From Lentzea alba (GTDB lineage Bacteria > Actinomycetota > Actinomycetes > Mycobacteriales > Pseudonocardiaceae), in assembly GCF_011067745.1 (NCBI RefSeq), contig NZ_JAAMPJ010000017.1, positions 124,001 to 188,000 of the forward strand: DNA of 64,000 nucleotides. Reading direction: 5' to 3'. Shown in pieces: positions 1 through 7,352 of the stretch. The number at the start of each line of letters is the position of its first letter. Position 1 is the stretch's first letter. A program made the translations under genes and the position numbers. The notes beneath the pieces are model-generated. The model made no database searches. It had not been told where the DNA came from and worked only from the letters and a program-made list of their open reading frames with translations.

Positions 1-1
1 C

Positions 2-193
2 ATGGCTTACGTGCTGGGCCTGCCCGAAACGCTCGCGCTCTCGCACGTGACCGGTCCGGAAGATTTTCTAGTACATGTCGCAGTATCTGATGTCGGTCAC
101 CTGCAACGGCTGGTATTGGACAAATTCACCAGCCGCCGGGAGGTGACAGAGGTTCATACGAACCTGCTCTTCTCACACGTCCGCAAGCATTAG
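2..193 (+). CDS. Lrp/AsnC-family transcriptional regulator, C-terminal part (cut by left edge)
   Basis: The visible 63 residues match the ligand-binding RAM half of Lrp/AsnC regulators. They contain the GPEDFLVHVAV strand, the 'DVGHLQRLV' helix and the closing 'VTEVHTNLLFSHVRKH' strand typical of the C-terminus. The winged-helix half must lie upstream of the window, so the ATG at position 2 is probably internal. Lrp proteins sense amino acids. The gene ends 13 nt before the convergent azlD stop codon, so control of the neighbouring branched-chain amino-acid exporter is plausible, but this is inference. Confidence 0.8.
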   Translation: MAYVLGLPETLALSHVTGPEDFLVHVAVSDVGHLQRLVLDKFTSRREVTEVHTNLLFSHVRKH

Positions 194-206
194 CGAGAAA
201 CCACCC

Positions 207-515
207 TCAGGCCACGCCGATGAGCCTGAGTCCCGCCGTGGTGGCCGCCGCCAGCACAATGACGGCGACGAACGGCAGTTTGCGCCACGCCGCGAGCCCA
301 CCGACGACAACACCGGCCGCAAGCGCCCAGCCGCCGAACTGCTTGCCGTTCGTCAGCGCCGAGACCGCCACCAGCGCCAGCAGCAGCACGGTGGCACTCG
401 CGGAGATGACCTCGCGGGCCTTGTCGGGCAACGTGACGCGGTCGCGCAGCAGCGGACCGGCGATCCGGATCGCGAACGTGCCCGCGGCGAGGATCAGGAC
501 TGCGGTGACGGGCAC
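207..515 (-). CDS. azlD: AzlD-family branched-chain amino-acid transport subunit
   Basis: A 102-residue hydrophobic protein with about three to four membrane helices, the usual size of AzlD. It partners with AzlC in the inner membrane to export branched-chain amino acids or analogues. I chose the GTG at 515 because it gives the standard AzlD length and starts inside the end of azlC (22-nt overlap), which implies translational coupling. Its stop codon lies close to the stop of the convergent Lrp gene. Confidence 0.85.
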   Translation of the reverse strand: MPVTAVLILAAGTFAIRIAGPLLRDRVTLPDKAREVISASATVLLLALVAVSALTNGKQFGGWALAAGVVVGGLAAWRKLPFVAVIVLAAATTAGLRLIGVA

Positions 516-1192
516 GGTTCCTCCTTTTTGGTCCTGAACACCACCAGTCCGGCCAGTGCGAGCAGCACGGGCAGACCGGCGGGCAGGAACGGTGTGGTCG
601 CGAGCGCGATCGCCGCACCAGCGAGCGCCGCGTTGCGCGTGGCCGCGTCCTTCAGGGCCGGGAGCGTGAGCGCGAGCATCGCCGCGGGGAACGCCGCGTC
701 CAGCCCGAACGTCATCGGATCGCCGATCGCCTGGCCCGCGAGCGCACCGATGAGCACGCCCGTGTTCCAGCTGAAGAAGAGCGCCACGCCACACGCCCAG
801 TAGGCCGCACGCGCTCTCGCGGGATCCTTCTGCGACATCGCAAAAGCGGTCGACTCGTCGATCAACAGGTGACTGCCGACGATCCGCGCCAGCGGACTTC
901 TGCCGAGCACATCACCGATCGCCAGCCCGAACGGCAGGTGCCGAGCGTTGAGCACCAGACCGGCCAGCACGGCCGCGGCAGGACTGCCACCGGCGGCGAC
1001 GATGCCGACGGCCATGAACTGCGAGCCGCCCGCGAAGATCACCAGCGACATCAGCACCGGCATCCACCACGGCAGCCCCGATCCGACCGAGATCGCGCCG
1101 AAGGAAGCACCGGTCACAGCGGCGCCAAGTGCGACTGCGGCGACGTCACGCAGGAGCACAGCATCAAGGGTTCGCCATATCGAACGCATCAC
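494..1192 (-). CDS. azlC: AzlC-family branched-chain amino-acid exporter subunit
   Basis: A 232-residue polytopic membrane protein carrying the AzlC signatures: an early GASFGAISV segment, the 'GGSQFMAVGI' loop and the 'LNARHLPFGLAIG' motif. With AzlD it forms a two-component exporter. The start is GTG 1192 or ATG 1189, which are adjacent codons. It is first in the operon and is transcribed divergently from an XRE-cupin regulator, with an inverted repeat (1203-1222) in the shared region. That layout is common for azlCD and implies local repression or ligand-responsive control. Confidence 0.92.
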   Translation of the reverse strand: MMRSIWRTLDAVLLRDVAAVALGAAVTGASFGAISVGSGLPWWMPVLMSLVIFAGGSQFMAVGIVAAGGSPAAAVLAGLVLNARHLPFGLAIGDVLGRSPLARIVGSHLLIDESTAFAMSQKDPARARAAYWACGVALFFSWNTGVLIGALAGQAIGDPMTFGLDAAFPAAMLALTLPALKDAATRNAALAGAAIALATTPFLPAGLPVLLALAGLVVFRTKKEEPCPSPQS

Positions 1193-1202
1193 CCATTACA
1201 AT

Positions 1203-1222
1203 GAACACCTGAACGGGTGTTC
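1203..1222. promoter_or_regulatory. Inverted-repeat operator candidate between azlC and the XRE-cupin regulator
   Basis: GAACACC at 1203-1209 and GGTGTTC at 1216-1222 form a perfect 7-bp dyad with a 6-nt spacer, just upstream of both divergent genes. A TACAAT -10-like hexamer for the + strand lies at 1197-1202, immediately before it. This fits autoregulation by the dimeric HTH protein and control of azlCD. The function is inferred from position and symmetry. Confidence 0.55.
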
Positions 1223-1246
1223 GTCAAGCCGAACGGATGGACTTCT

Positions 1247-1801
1247 GTGTCGAACGCACCACTCGACCTCATCGCGGCCAACCTCCGCCGCGAGCGCGAC
1301 CGCACCGGCATGTCGTTGAGCGAGCTCGCCAAGAAAGCCGGAATCGCGAAGTCGACGCTCTCCCAACTGGAGTCCGGCGCCGGAAACCCCAGCGTGGAGA
1401 CCCTGTGGGCACTGGGCGTGGCCCTGGGCGTCCCGTTCAGCCGGCTCGTCGAACCCGCCGTGCCACGCGTGCAGGTGATCCGCGCCGGCGAGGGCCCGGT
1501 CATCCACTCCGAACGCGCGCACTACTCCGCCACCCTGCTGGCCGCCTGCCGTCCGGGGACCAAGCACGACATCTACTGGCTGACCCTCGAACCCGGCGGC
1601 GCCCGCGAGTCCGAGCCGCACGTGCCGGGCAGCGTCGAGCACATGATCGTGGCGTCCGGGCGCTGTCTGGCGGGGCTGGCCGACGACCCGATCGAGCTCG
1701 GGCCCGGCGACTACATCGTTTATCCGGGCGATCTGCCGCACATCTGCAAGGCCCTGGAACCGGGGACCACGGCGATGATGGTCATGGAGCACACGTCGTA
1801 A
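1247..1801 (+). CDS. XRE-family HTH regulator with C-terminal cupin domain
   Basis: A 184-residue protein. An XRE helix-turn-helix occupies about residues 5-65 (MSLSELAKKAGIAKSTLSQLE is the recognition region). A cupin beta-barrel follows at about 110-180, with 'VEHMIVASGRC' and 'GPGDYIVYPGDLPH'. Such proteins bind DNA as dimers and sense a small ligand in the cupin. Start GTG 1247 is preferred: a GGATGGA ribosome site lies 5 nt upstream, and an earlier in-frame start at 1217 would fall within the palindrome. Divergence from azlCD makes it the probable regulator of that exporter. Confidence 0.85.
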   Translation: MSNAPLDLIAANLRRERDRTGMSLSELAKKAGIAKSTLSQLESGAGNPSVETLWALGVALGVPFSRLVEPAVPRVQVIRAGEGPVIHSERAHYSATLLAACRPGTKHDIYWLTLEPGGARESEPHVPGSVEHMIVASGRCLAGLADDPIELGPGDYIVYPGDLPHICKALEPGTTAMMVMEHTS

Positions 1802-1863
1802 GCAGAAGCCCCGAAGCCGGCTCTGGCATGCTGAAGACGTCTTGGTTCGAGTGGGGGACGTGC

Positions 1864-3057
1864 GTGTGGGGTTTGGTCGGCAGGAGTGTTCTGGCCGCTC
1901 TCGTCTCGGTCCTCGCGGCCGGCGGGATCTTCCCCGCGACCGCGTCAGCGATCGTCGGCGGCCAGGAGGTCACTCAGGAGTACCCGTGGGCTGTGGTGGT
2001 CGAGTACTCCCAAGGGGCGTGCAGCGGAGCCCTGATCGCGCCCCGATGGGTGCTGACCGCCGGGCACTGCATCGTCACCGCTCGGCCAGACCAGGCCGAG
2101 AACGACCCGGGACTGGACAATCCGCTGCGTGAAGCGGCCGACGTCCGCCTGTACGTCGGGGCGACCGCGAGGTACGAGGGGCAGGCCCGCCGGGCCAACC
2201 GCCTGGTCAAGGGACCGGCCGGGCTCGACGTCGGCCTGATCGAACTCGACCGCGCGTCGGACAAGGCGCCGATCCAGGTCGCCGCACCGATGACGCCGAG
2301 CGGCGGGCAGCAGGGATTGCTGGTGGCATGGGGCCAGGTCTGTGCGGAGAAGGACTGCGCGGTCTCCCAGACCCTCAAACAGCTGCCGGTGAACCTGTCT
2401 CCGGCCGCCGGCGTGACGGCGGCCGACAGCGAACTGCTGACCTGGCCGATGGAGGACCCTCAGCAGCAGGCGGCCAAGGGCGACTCCGGCGGCCCGATCG
2501 TCACCCAGATCGATGGGCAGCCGCAGCTGGTCGGCACGCTCAGCGGCTCGGGCACGTCCAGCAACAGCAGTGCGCAGAAGGGCCTGGCCACCAACGTGAC
2601 CTCGGTCCGTCGCTGGCTTGACGAGACAACCTCGACCACCACGCCGGAAACCAGCAGCTGGAGCGTGGAGTTCATCCTCGCGGTGGTTCTCGGCGGCGTG
2701 GTCGTGCTCGTGGTGATCCGGTCGTTCTGGCGCTTGCACGGACGTAAGCGGCAGATGATGCCGTCCACCCCGATGCAGAAAGCACGCGACGAGGATCTCG
2801 ACCACCTGGAGCAGTGGGCGCTGCGGCACTCCGGTGTCGAGGCCTACTTCGAACCGGGCGCTGCGACCATCGTCGCCACCATCATGCTGATCGCGGGCGA
2901 CGGCGAGTGGACCCGACGCAAGATCGGCAGCCTCGAGGCCGCGTTCCGGTTCGGCAACAAGTGCGGGATCCCCGTCTACGAGGTGTTCAGAACCGGCTAT
3001 CCGCAGCGGAAAAGGGACTACGACGAGCGATCACGGCGACCGAAGGCGCTTGGGTAG
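1864..3057 (+). CDS. Membrane-anchored S1-family serine protease with cytoplasmic C-terminal domain
   Basis: About 397 residues. A signal peptide (1-29) ends in ASA directly before IVGG, the canonical mature N-terminus of S1 proteases. The catalytic triad is His68 (TAGHC), Asp122 (GLDVGLIEL) and Ser208 (GDSGGP). Cys53-Cys69 is the expected disulfide around the His. A single helix (about 268-288) is followed by a basic stretch and a roughly 100-residue domain predicted to be cytoplasmic, which I do not recognise. The position six before the catalytic Ser, normally the specificity Asp of trypsin, is Gln, so cleavage after Lys/Arg is not expected. Start GTG 1864 follows GGGGGA by 5 nt; ATG 1828 is an alternative. 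Confidence 0.85.
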   Translation: MWGLVGRSVLAALVSVLAAGGIFPATASAIVGGQEVTQEYPWAVVVEYSQGACSGALIAPRWVLTAGHCIVTARPDQAENDPGLDNPLREAADVRLYVGATARYEGQARRANRLVKGPAGLDVGLIELDRASDKAPIQVAAPMTPSGGQQGLLVAWGQVCAEKDCAVSQTLKQLPVNLSPAAGVTAADSELLTWPMEDPQQQAAKGDSGGPIVTQIDGQPQLVGTLSGSGTSSNSSAQKGLATNVTSVRRWLDETTSTTTPETSSWSVEFILAVVLGGVVVLVVIRSFWRLHGRKRQMMPSTPMQKARDEDLDHLEQWALRHSGVEAYFEPGAATIVATIMLIAGDGEWTRRKIGSLEAAFRFGNKCGIPVYEVFRTGYPQRKRDYDERSRRPKALG

Positions 3058-3115
3058 CCCTGGCAGACAGCGGGCGGCAGCGCCGTTTCTTCCCACTTAA
3101 CCGTATAGCAGAGAG

Positions 3116-3136
3116 GGGGCCTTGCCACAAGGCCCC
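3116..3136. promoter_or_regulatory. Rifamycin-associated-element-like perfect palindrome upstream of helicase gene
   Basis: Perfect 9-bp arms GGGGCCTTG (3116-3124) and CAAGGCCCC (3128-3136) flank CCA. From memory, the actinobacterial rifamycin-associated element (RAE) is a palindrome of about 19 bp with GGGGCTTGC- and GCAAGGCCC-type arms, found upstream of rifamycin-resistance genes including helR. This site matches in shape and sequence and lies 25 nt before the start codon. A TATAGC -10-like hexamer is at 3104-3109. Confidence 0.65.
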
Positions 3137-3161
3137 GTGCATCGTTCACACTCATCGCCTC

Positions 3162-5363
3162 ATGCCAGAACACAGGCGCACTGGGGAGCACGTGGGGTAC
3201 GAAGAAGAGCTGCAGTACGAGCGTGAATACGTTGCCGGTCTCTACGCACGGCTCGATGCCGAACGTGCGCGCGTGAAAGCCGCGTACCAGTCAGCGCTGG
3301 GTGGCACCGGCGAGACCGTCATGGATCGCGACAACGAGGTGCGCGCCCGGCACCGCGAGATGAAGCGGCTGAACGTGGCCGACTACGGGCTGTGCTTCGG
3401 CCGGTTGGACAGCGTCGACGGGGACGTGTCCTACATCGGCAGGATCGGCCTGTTCGACGAGGAGCAGGACTTCGAGCCGGCGCTGCTCGACTGGCGGGCA
3501 CCGGCGGCGCGGCCGTTCTACACCGCCACCGGCGCCAACGCCGAGGGCATGAGCCGCCGTCGTCAGTTCCTCACGCGCCGCCGCACGGTGGCCGGGTTCA
3601 CCGACGAGGTGTTCGGCAGGCTCGGCGAGGAGCGCGGTGACGTGGCTCTGCTGGAGGCGTTGAACGCGCCGCGCGGCGAGGGCATGCGCGACATCGTGGC
3701 GACCATCCAGGCCGAGCAGGACGCGATCATCCGGCTCGACCACCCCGGCGTGCTGGTGATCGAGGGCGGGCCCGGCACCGGCAAGACCGTCGTGGCGCTG
3801 CACCGCGTCGCATACCTGATGTACACGCAACGCGAACGCATGGAACGGCACGGCGTGCTTGTGGTCGGCCCGAACCCGGCGTTCCTCAACCACATCGGGC
3901 GCGTGCTGCCGTCGCTGGGCGAGTCCGACGTGGTGTTCTCGACCGCCGGGAGCCTCCTGCCGGGGCTCAACGCGGTGCTGGAGGACACGCCGGACGTCGC
4001 GCGGCTCAAGGGCTCGCTGAAGATGGTGGACGTGCTGAACGCGGCCGTCGCGGACCGGCAGCGGCTGCCCGAGCAGCCCGTTCCGATCACGATGAAGGAC
4101 GTCGTCGTGCAGATCGGCGCCGACGTCGCCGAGTGGGCCCGGCAGGAGGCGCGCGACAGCGGCCTGCCGCACAACGAGGCCCGCGCGGTGTTCCGCGAGA
4201 TCATCACGTACGTCCTGACCGAACGGGCGCTCGGCCGGATCGGCAAGGGCTGGCTGTCCCGTTCGGACAAGCAGGGCTGGGAGGACATGCGGTCCGGCCT
4301 GGTGAAGGAACTGGCCGACGACGAGACGTTCACCGGGGCGCTGGACTCGCTGTGGCCCGTGGTGACGCCGGCGCAGCTGCTGGGTGAGCTGTACACGTCG
4401 CCGGCACGGCTGGCGGCGGCCGGAGCGGATCCGTCGCTGCACCGCGCCGACGGTGAGGCGTGGACGGTCTCGGACGTGCCGCTGCTCGACGAGCTGCACG
4501 ACCTGCTGGGCCGCGACGGCACCGAGCAGGCCTCCGACCAGGCGCTGTCCGCCGAACGTCAGGCCGAGGCCCGCTACGCCGCCGAGGTGCTCGACAGCAT
4601 GGTCAACCGGCAGGACCACATGGACGACGAGGACCACCTCTTCGCCACGGACATGCTGGAGGCCGAGGACCTCGCCGAACGCTTCGAGGAGCACGACCAG
4701 CGCACGCTCGTCGAACGCGCCCAGGCCGACCGCGGCTGGACCTACCGGCACGTGGTGGTGGACGAGGCGCAGGAACTGTCCGAAATGGACTGGCGGGTGC
4801 TGATGCGCCGCTGCCCTGGCCGTTCCTTCACGGTGGTGGGCGATCTGGCCCAGCGCCGTTCGGAGGCCGGCGCCCGGTCGTGGGGCGAGATGCTGGAGCC
4901 GTACGTGCCGGGCCGCTGGGAGTACCGTTCGCTGACGGTCAACTACCGCACGCCCGCCGAGATCATGGCCGTCGCCGCTCGGGTGCTGGCCGAGTTCGCG
5001 CCGGACGTGCAGGCCCCGGAATCGGTGCGGGCCAACGGTGTTCAGCCGTGGGCCCGGCAGGTCTCGGAGTCCGAGCTGGCCGCGGCCATCGAGGAGTTCG
5101 AACGCGCGGAGGCCGGTCTCGAGGGCACCAGCGTCGTGATCGGGCCGCCCGGCGTGCCCGGCACGGTGCCCGCCTCGGAGACCAAGGGTCTGGAGTACGA
5201 CTCGGTGCTCGTCGTCGCGCCGGAACGGATCCTGGCGCTCGGCCCGCGTGGCGCGGCGGAGCTGTACGTGGCGCTGACCCGCGCCACGCAACGGCTCGGC
5301 GTGCTGCACCACGAGCCGTTGCCGGCCGCTTTGTCCGGTCTCGCCGAGACGGTGCGCACCTGA
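3162..5363 (+). CDS. helR: HelD-like SF1 helicase, probable HelR (RNA polymerase protection/recycling factor)
   Basis: A 733-residue UvrD/Rep-superfamily protein, close to the length of actinobacterial HelD. An N-terminal coiled-coil region (EYVAGLYARLDAERARVKAAY) would insert into the RNAP secondary channel. Walker A GGPGTGKT is at 202-209, and the DEAQ Walker B region is near 534-537. The C-terminal ATPase half ends with 'ALTRATQRLGVLH'. HelD uses ATP to remove stalled RNAP from DNA, and the HelR subgroup also displaces rifamycins. The upstream RAE-like palindrome is the reason for preferring HelR. The start may instead be GTG 3192, which follows GGGGAG. Confidence 0.8.
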   Translation: MPEHRRTGEHVGYEEELQYEREYVAGLYARLDAERARVKAAYQSALGGTGETVMDRDNEVRARHREMKRLNVADYGLCFGRLDSVDGDVSYIGRIGLFDEEQDFEPALLDWRAPAARPFYTATGANAEGMSRRRQFLTRRRTVAGFTDEVFGRLGEERGDVALLEALNAPRGEGMRDIVATIQAEQDAIIRLDHPGVLVIEGGPGTGKTVVALHRVAYLMYTQRERMERHGVLVVGPNPAFLNHIGRVLPSLGESDVVFSTAGSLLPGLNAVLEDTPDVARLKGSLKMVDVLNAAVADRQRLPEQPVPITMKDVVVQIGADVAEWARQEARDSGLPHNEARAVFREIITYVLTERALGRIGKGWLSRSDKQGWEDMRSGLVKELADDETFTGALDSLWPVVTPAQLLGELYTSPARLAAAGADPSLHRADGEAWTVSDVPLLDELHDLLGRDGTEQASDQALSAERQAEARYAAEVLDSMVNRQDHMDDEDHLFATDMLEAEDLAERFEEHDQRTLVERAQADRGWTYRHVVVDEAQELSEMDWRVLMRRCPGRSFTVVGDLAQRRSEAGARSWGEMLEPYVPGRWEYRSLTVNYRTPAEIMAVAARVLAEFAPDVQAPESVRANGVQPWARQVSESELAAAIEEFERAEAGLEGTSVVIGPPGVPGTVPASETKGLEYDSVLVVAPERILALGPRGAAELYVALTRATQRLGVLHHEPLPAALSGLAETVRT

Positions 5364-5427
5364 GGCAGGCGCAGGGGGACGGACGGGTTCAGCGGCTAAG
5401 CTCACGCGGAAATCCTGGGGGGATCCG

Positions 5428-6150
5428 ATGAGCAAAACCGACGAACCCGATCCGTTCTCGGCCTTCGACGCGCCTGCCGCCGAACCGCCGCCACCCAGTG
5501 CGGGCGGCGGCAGGCCCATCGGCGTCTACGACGTCCCGGAGCCGGTGCTGCCCGTCGCGCCGCACCGCGGGTCCGGTGGCGGCGGGAAGATCGTCGCGGT
5601 GCTGACGGTGTTCGCGCTGGCGCTGGGCGGCCTGATCTTCTGGCTGTCCACCAAGAACACGATCGAGTTCAGCAGCGGCAGCGACACGCCGACGACGGCC
5701 GTTGCTGCTGTGACGACCACTGCTCCGACGACCACGTCGAAACCGGCGCCGTTCGCTGCGATCGGCGACTGCGTGTCGATGACCGGCAACGCGGCCAAGC
5801 CTGACTACAAAAAGGTCGCCTGCGGGGAGCACAACTACACGGTCAGCAAGGTCGGAACGTCGTCGAGCGACAAGTGCGGCGAACTGACCGACGGATACGT
5901 CCAGTACGTGCAGTTCAGCGTGTTGGAAAGCGTGTCGGTCTGCCTGATCCCGGTGTTCGCCGACGGTCAGTGCTACGACTTCACGATGGCCTCGATCCAG
6001 GCTTCCGTGCCGCAGAAGGACTGCGGCACCTTCGGGGTGGCACGGGTGAAGGTGCTCGCGAACACCGTCGACAAGGCGGCGTGCGGGCCGAACCCGGTGC
6101 TGGCACTCGCCTATCCGGAGATCAAGACGACGTACTGCTTCTCCCGATAG
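5428..6150 (+). CDS. LppU-like single-pass membrane protein
   Basis: A 240-residue protein with a proline/glycine-rich cytoplasmic N-terminus (about 1-50) and one membrane helix (about 52-73, KIVAVLTVFALALGGLIFWL). A Thr/Ala-rich linker follows, then a Cys-rich external domain of about 140 residues with 'IGDCVSMTG' and 'VACGEHNYTV'. This pattern is shared by LppU/septum-formation-like proteins of actinobacteria, whose function is unknown. A GGGGGG ribosome site lies 5 nt before the ATG. The gene is transcribed alone and ends before a strong hairpin terminator. Confidence 0.7.
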   Translation: MSKTDEPDPFSAFDAPAAEPPPPSAGGGRPIGVYDVPEPVLPVAPHRGSGGGGKIVAVLTVFALALGGLIFWLSTKNTIEFSSGSDTPTTAVAAVTTTAPTTTSKPAPFAAIGDCVSMTGNAAKPDYKKVACGEHNYTVSKVGTSSSDKCGELTDGYVQYVQFSVLESVSVCLIPVFADGQCYDFTMASIQASVPQKDCGTFGVARVKVLANTVDKAACGPNPVLALAYPEIKTTYCFSR

Positions 6151-6165
6151 TTCTCCCGACGGCAA

Positions 6166-6193
6166 AAGGCGCACCCGCGAGCGGGTGCGCCTT
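6166..6193. terminator. Bidirectional hairpin terminator
   Basis: A 13-bp stem (AAGGCGCACCCGC with its complement at 6181-6193) has a 2-nt GA loop. It is preceded by AAAA and lies between the convergent LppU-like gene and pdxS. The AAGG/CCTT ends give short A and U tracts on both strands, so it can serve both genes. Confidence 0.8.
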
Positions 6194-6212
6194 CGTCGTT
6201 AGTGGAGCTTGC

Positions 6213-7106
6213 TCACCAGCCGCGCTCGGCGAGGCGGTGCGGCTCCGGGACGTCCTCGACGTTGATGCCGACCATGGCCTCGCCCAGGCCGCGCGAGACC
6301 TTGGCGATGACGTCCGGGTCGTCGTAGAAGGTGGTGGCCTTCACGATGGCCTCGGCGCGCTGGGCCGGGTTGCCGGACTTGAAGATGCCCGAGCCGACGA
6401 ACACGCCCTCGGCGCCGAGCTGCATCATCATCGCGGCGTCGGCCGGGGTGGCGATGCCGCCCGCGGTGAACAGCACGACGGGGAGCTTGCCGTTCTGCGC
6501 GATCTCCTTGACCAGCTCGTACGGCGCCTGGAGCTCCTTGGCGGCCACGTAGAGCTCGTCCTCGGGGAGGTTCTGCAGGCGGCGGATCTCCTGGCGGATC
6601 TTGCGCATGTGCGTGGTGGCGTTGGAGACGTCACCGGTGCCGGCCTCGCCCTTGGAGCGGATCATGGCCGCGCCCTCGGTGATGCGGCGCAGGGCCTCGC
6701 CGAGGTTCGTCGCACCGCAGACGAAGGGGACGGTGAACGCCCACTTGTCGATGTGGTTGGCGTAGTCGGCCGGGGTCAGCACCTCGGACTCGTCGATGTA
6801 GTCGACGCCGAGCGAGGCGAGGACCTGGGCCTCGACGAAGTGGCCGATGCGGGCCTTGGCCATCACCGGGATCGAGACGGCGTTGATGATCCCGTCGATC
6901 AGGTCGGGGTCGCTCATGCGGGCGACGCCGCCCTGCGCGCGGATGTCGGCGGGCACGCGCTCGAGCGCCATGACGGCGACGGCGCCCGCGTCCTCCGCGA
7001 TCTTCGCCTGGGTGGCGTCGACCACGTCCATGATCACGCCACCCTTGAGCATCTCGGCCATGCCGCGCTTCACGCGGGCGGTACCCGTGACCTGATCAGT
7101 GCTCAC
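6213..7106 (-). CDS. pdxS: Pyridoxal 5'-phosphate synthase lyase subunit PdxS
   Basis: A 297-residue TIM-barrel protein with the diagnostic PdxS stretches '[20 protein letters not shown]', '[18 protein letters not shown]', '[15 protein letters not shown]' and '[15 protein letters not shown]'. It condenses ribose 5-phosphate, glyceraldehyde 3-phosphate and ammonia to pyridoxal phosphate in the cytosol. Its glutaminase partner PdxT usually lies next door but is not in this window. The vitamin serves PLP enzymes such as the class III aminotransferase nearby. The start is GTG 7106. Confidence 0.97.
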   Translation of the reverse strand: MSTDQVTGTARVKRGMAEMLKGGVIMDVVDATQAKIAEDAGAVAVMALERVPADIRAQGGVARMSDPDLIDGIINAVSIPVMAKARIGHFVEAQVLASLGVDYIDESEVLTPADYANHIDKWAFTVPFVCGATNLGEALRRITEGAAMIRSKGEAGTGDVSNATTHMRKIRQEIRRLQNLPEDELYVAAKELQAPYELVKEIAQNGKLPVVLFTAGGIATPADAAMMMQLGAEGVFVGSGIFKSGNPAQRAEAIVKATTFYDDPDVIAKVSRGLGEAMVGINVEDVPEPHRLAERGW

Positions 7107-7352
7107 CGGGGCAACCTTTCACGAGGGGAAGTCTTGGTGAACTCATCCTACGTCTGACGTGGCCACCTCACCCAAGCCACTGGAGCCCGGAACCAGAAGG
7201 CCACTTCACGATCAACCGCAGGTCGTGACTGGTGTCACTCAGACGGTTGACGGGCGGGCCTGTTCGCCGGTCGGCGCCCAGACGGGTCTTCGGGGTTGTC
7301 CCACGAGGGGAACGGGTGTGAGATCGAACACTACGACTTGACGGAGGTCGCC
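7107..7352. other. Divergent promoter region between pdxS and the EF-G-like gene
   Basis: About 245 nt without a credible gene. A TAGGAT -10-like hexamer for pdxS is on the minus strand (7150 to 7145). For the + strand a GGAGG ribosome site at 7343-7347 precedes the EF-G-like start. No strong palindrome was seen. Confidence 0.4.

Noticed and set aside
2814-3161. N-terminal extension of the helicase frame into the protease gene
   Set aside because: The extension overlaps the protease C-terminus and contains the RAE-like palindrome. It has no similarity to HelD, and standard length is reached from 3162.
3291-5519. Long open frame antisense to the helicase gene (about 740 codons)
   Set aside because: It mirrors the helicase codons. 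Third-position G/C bias keeps antisense frames open. Its translation is low-complexity Arg/Gly/His/Val-rich without motifs, while the sense frame has helicase motifs.
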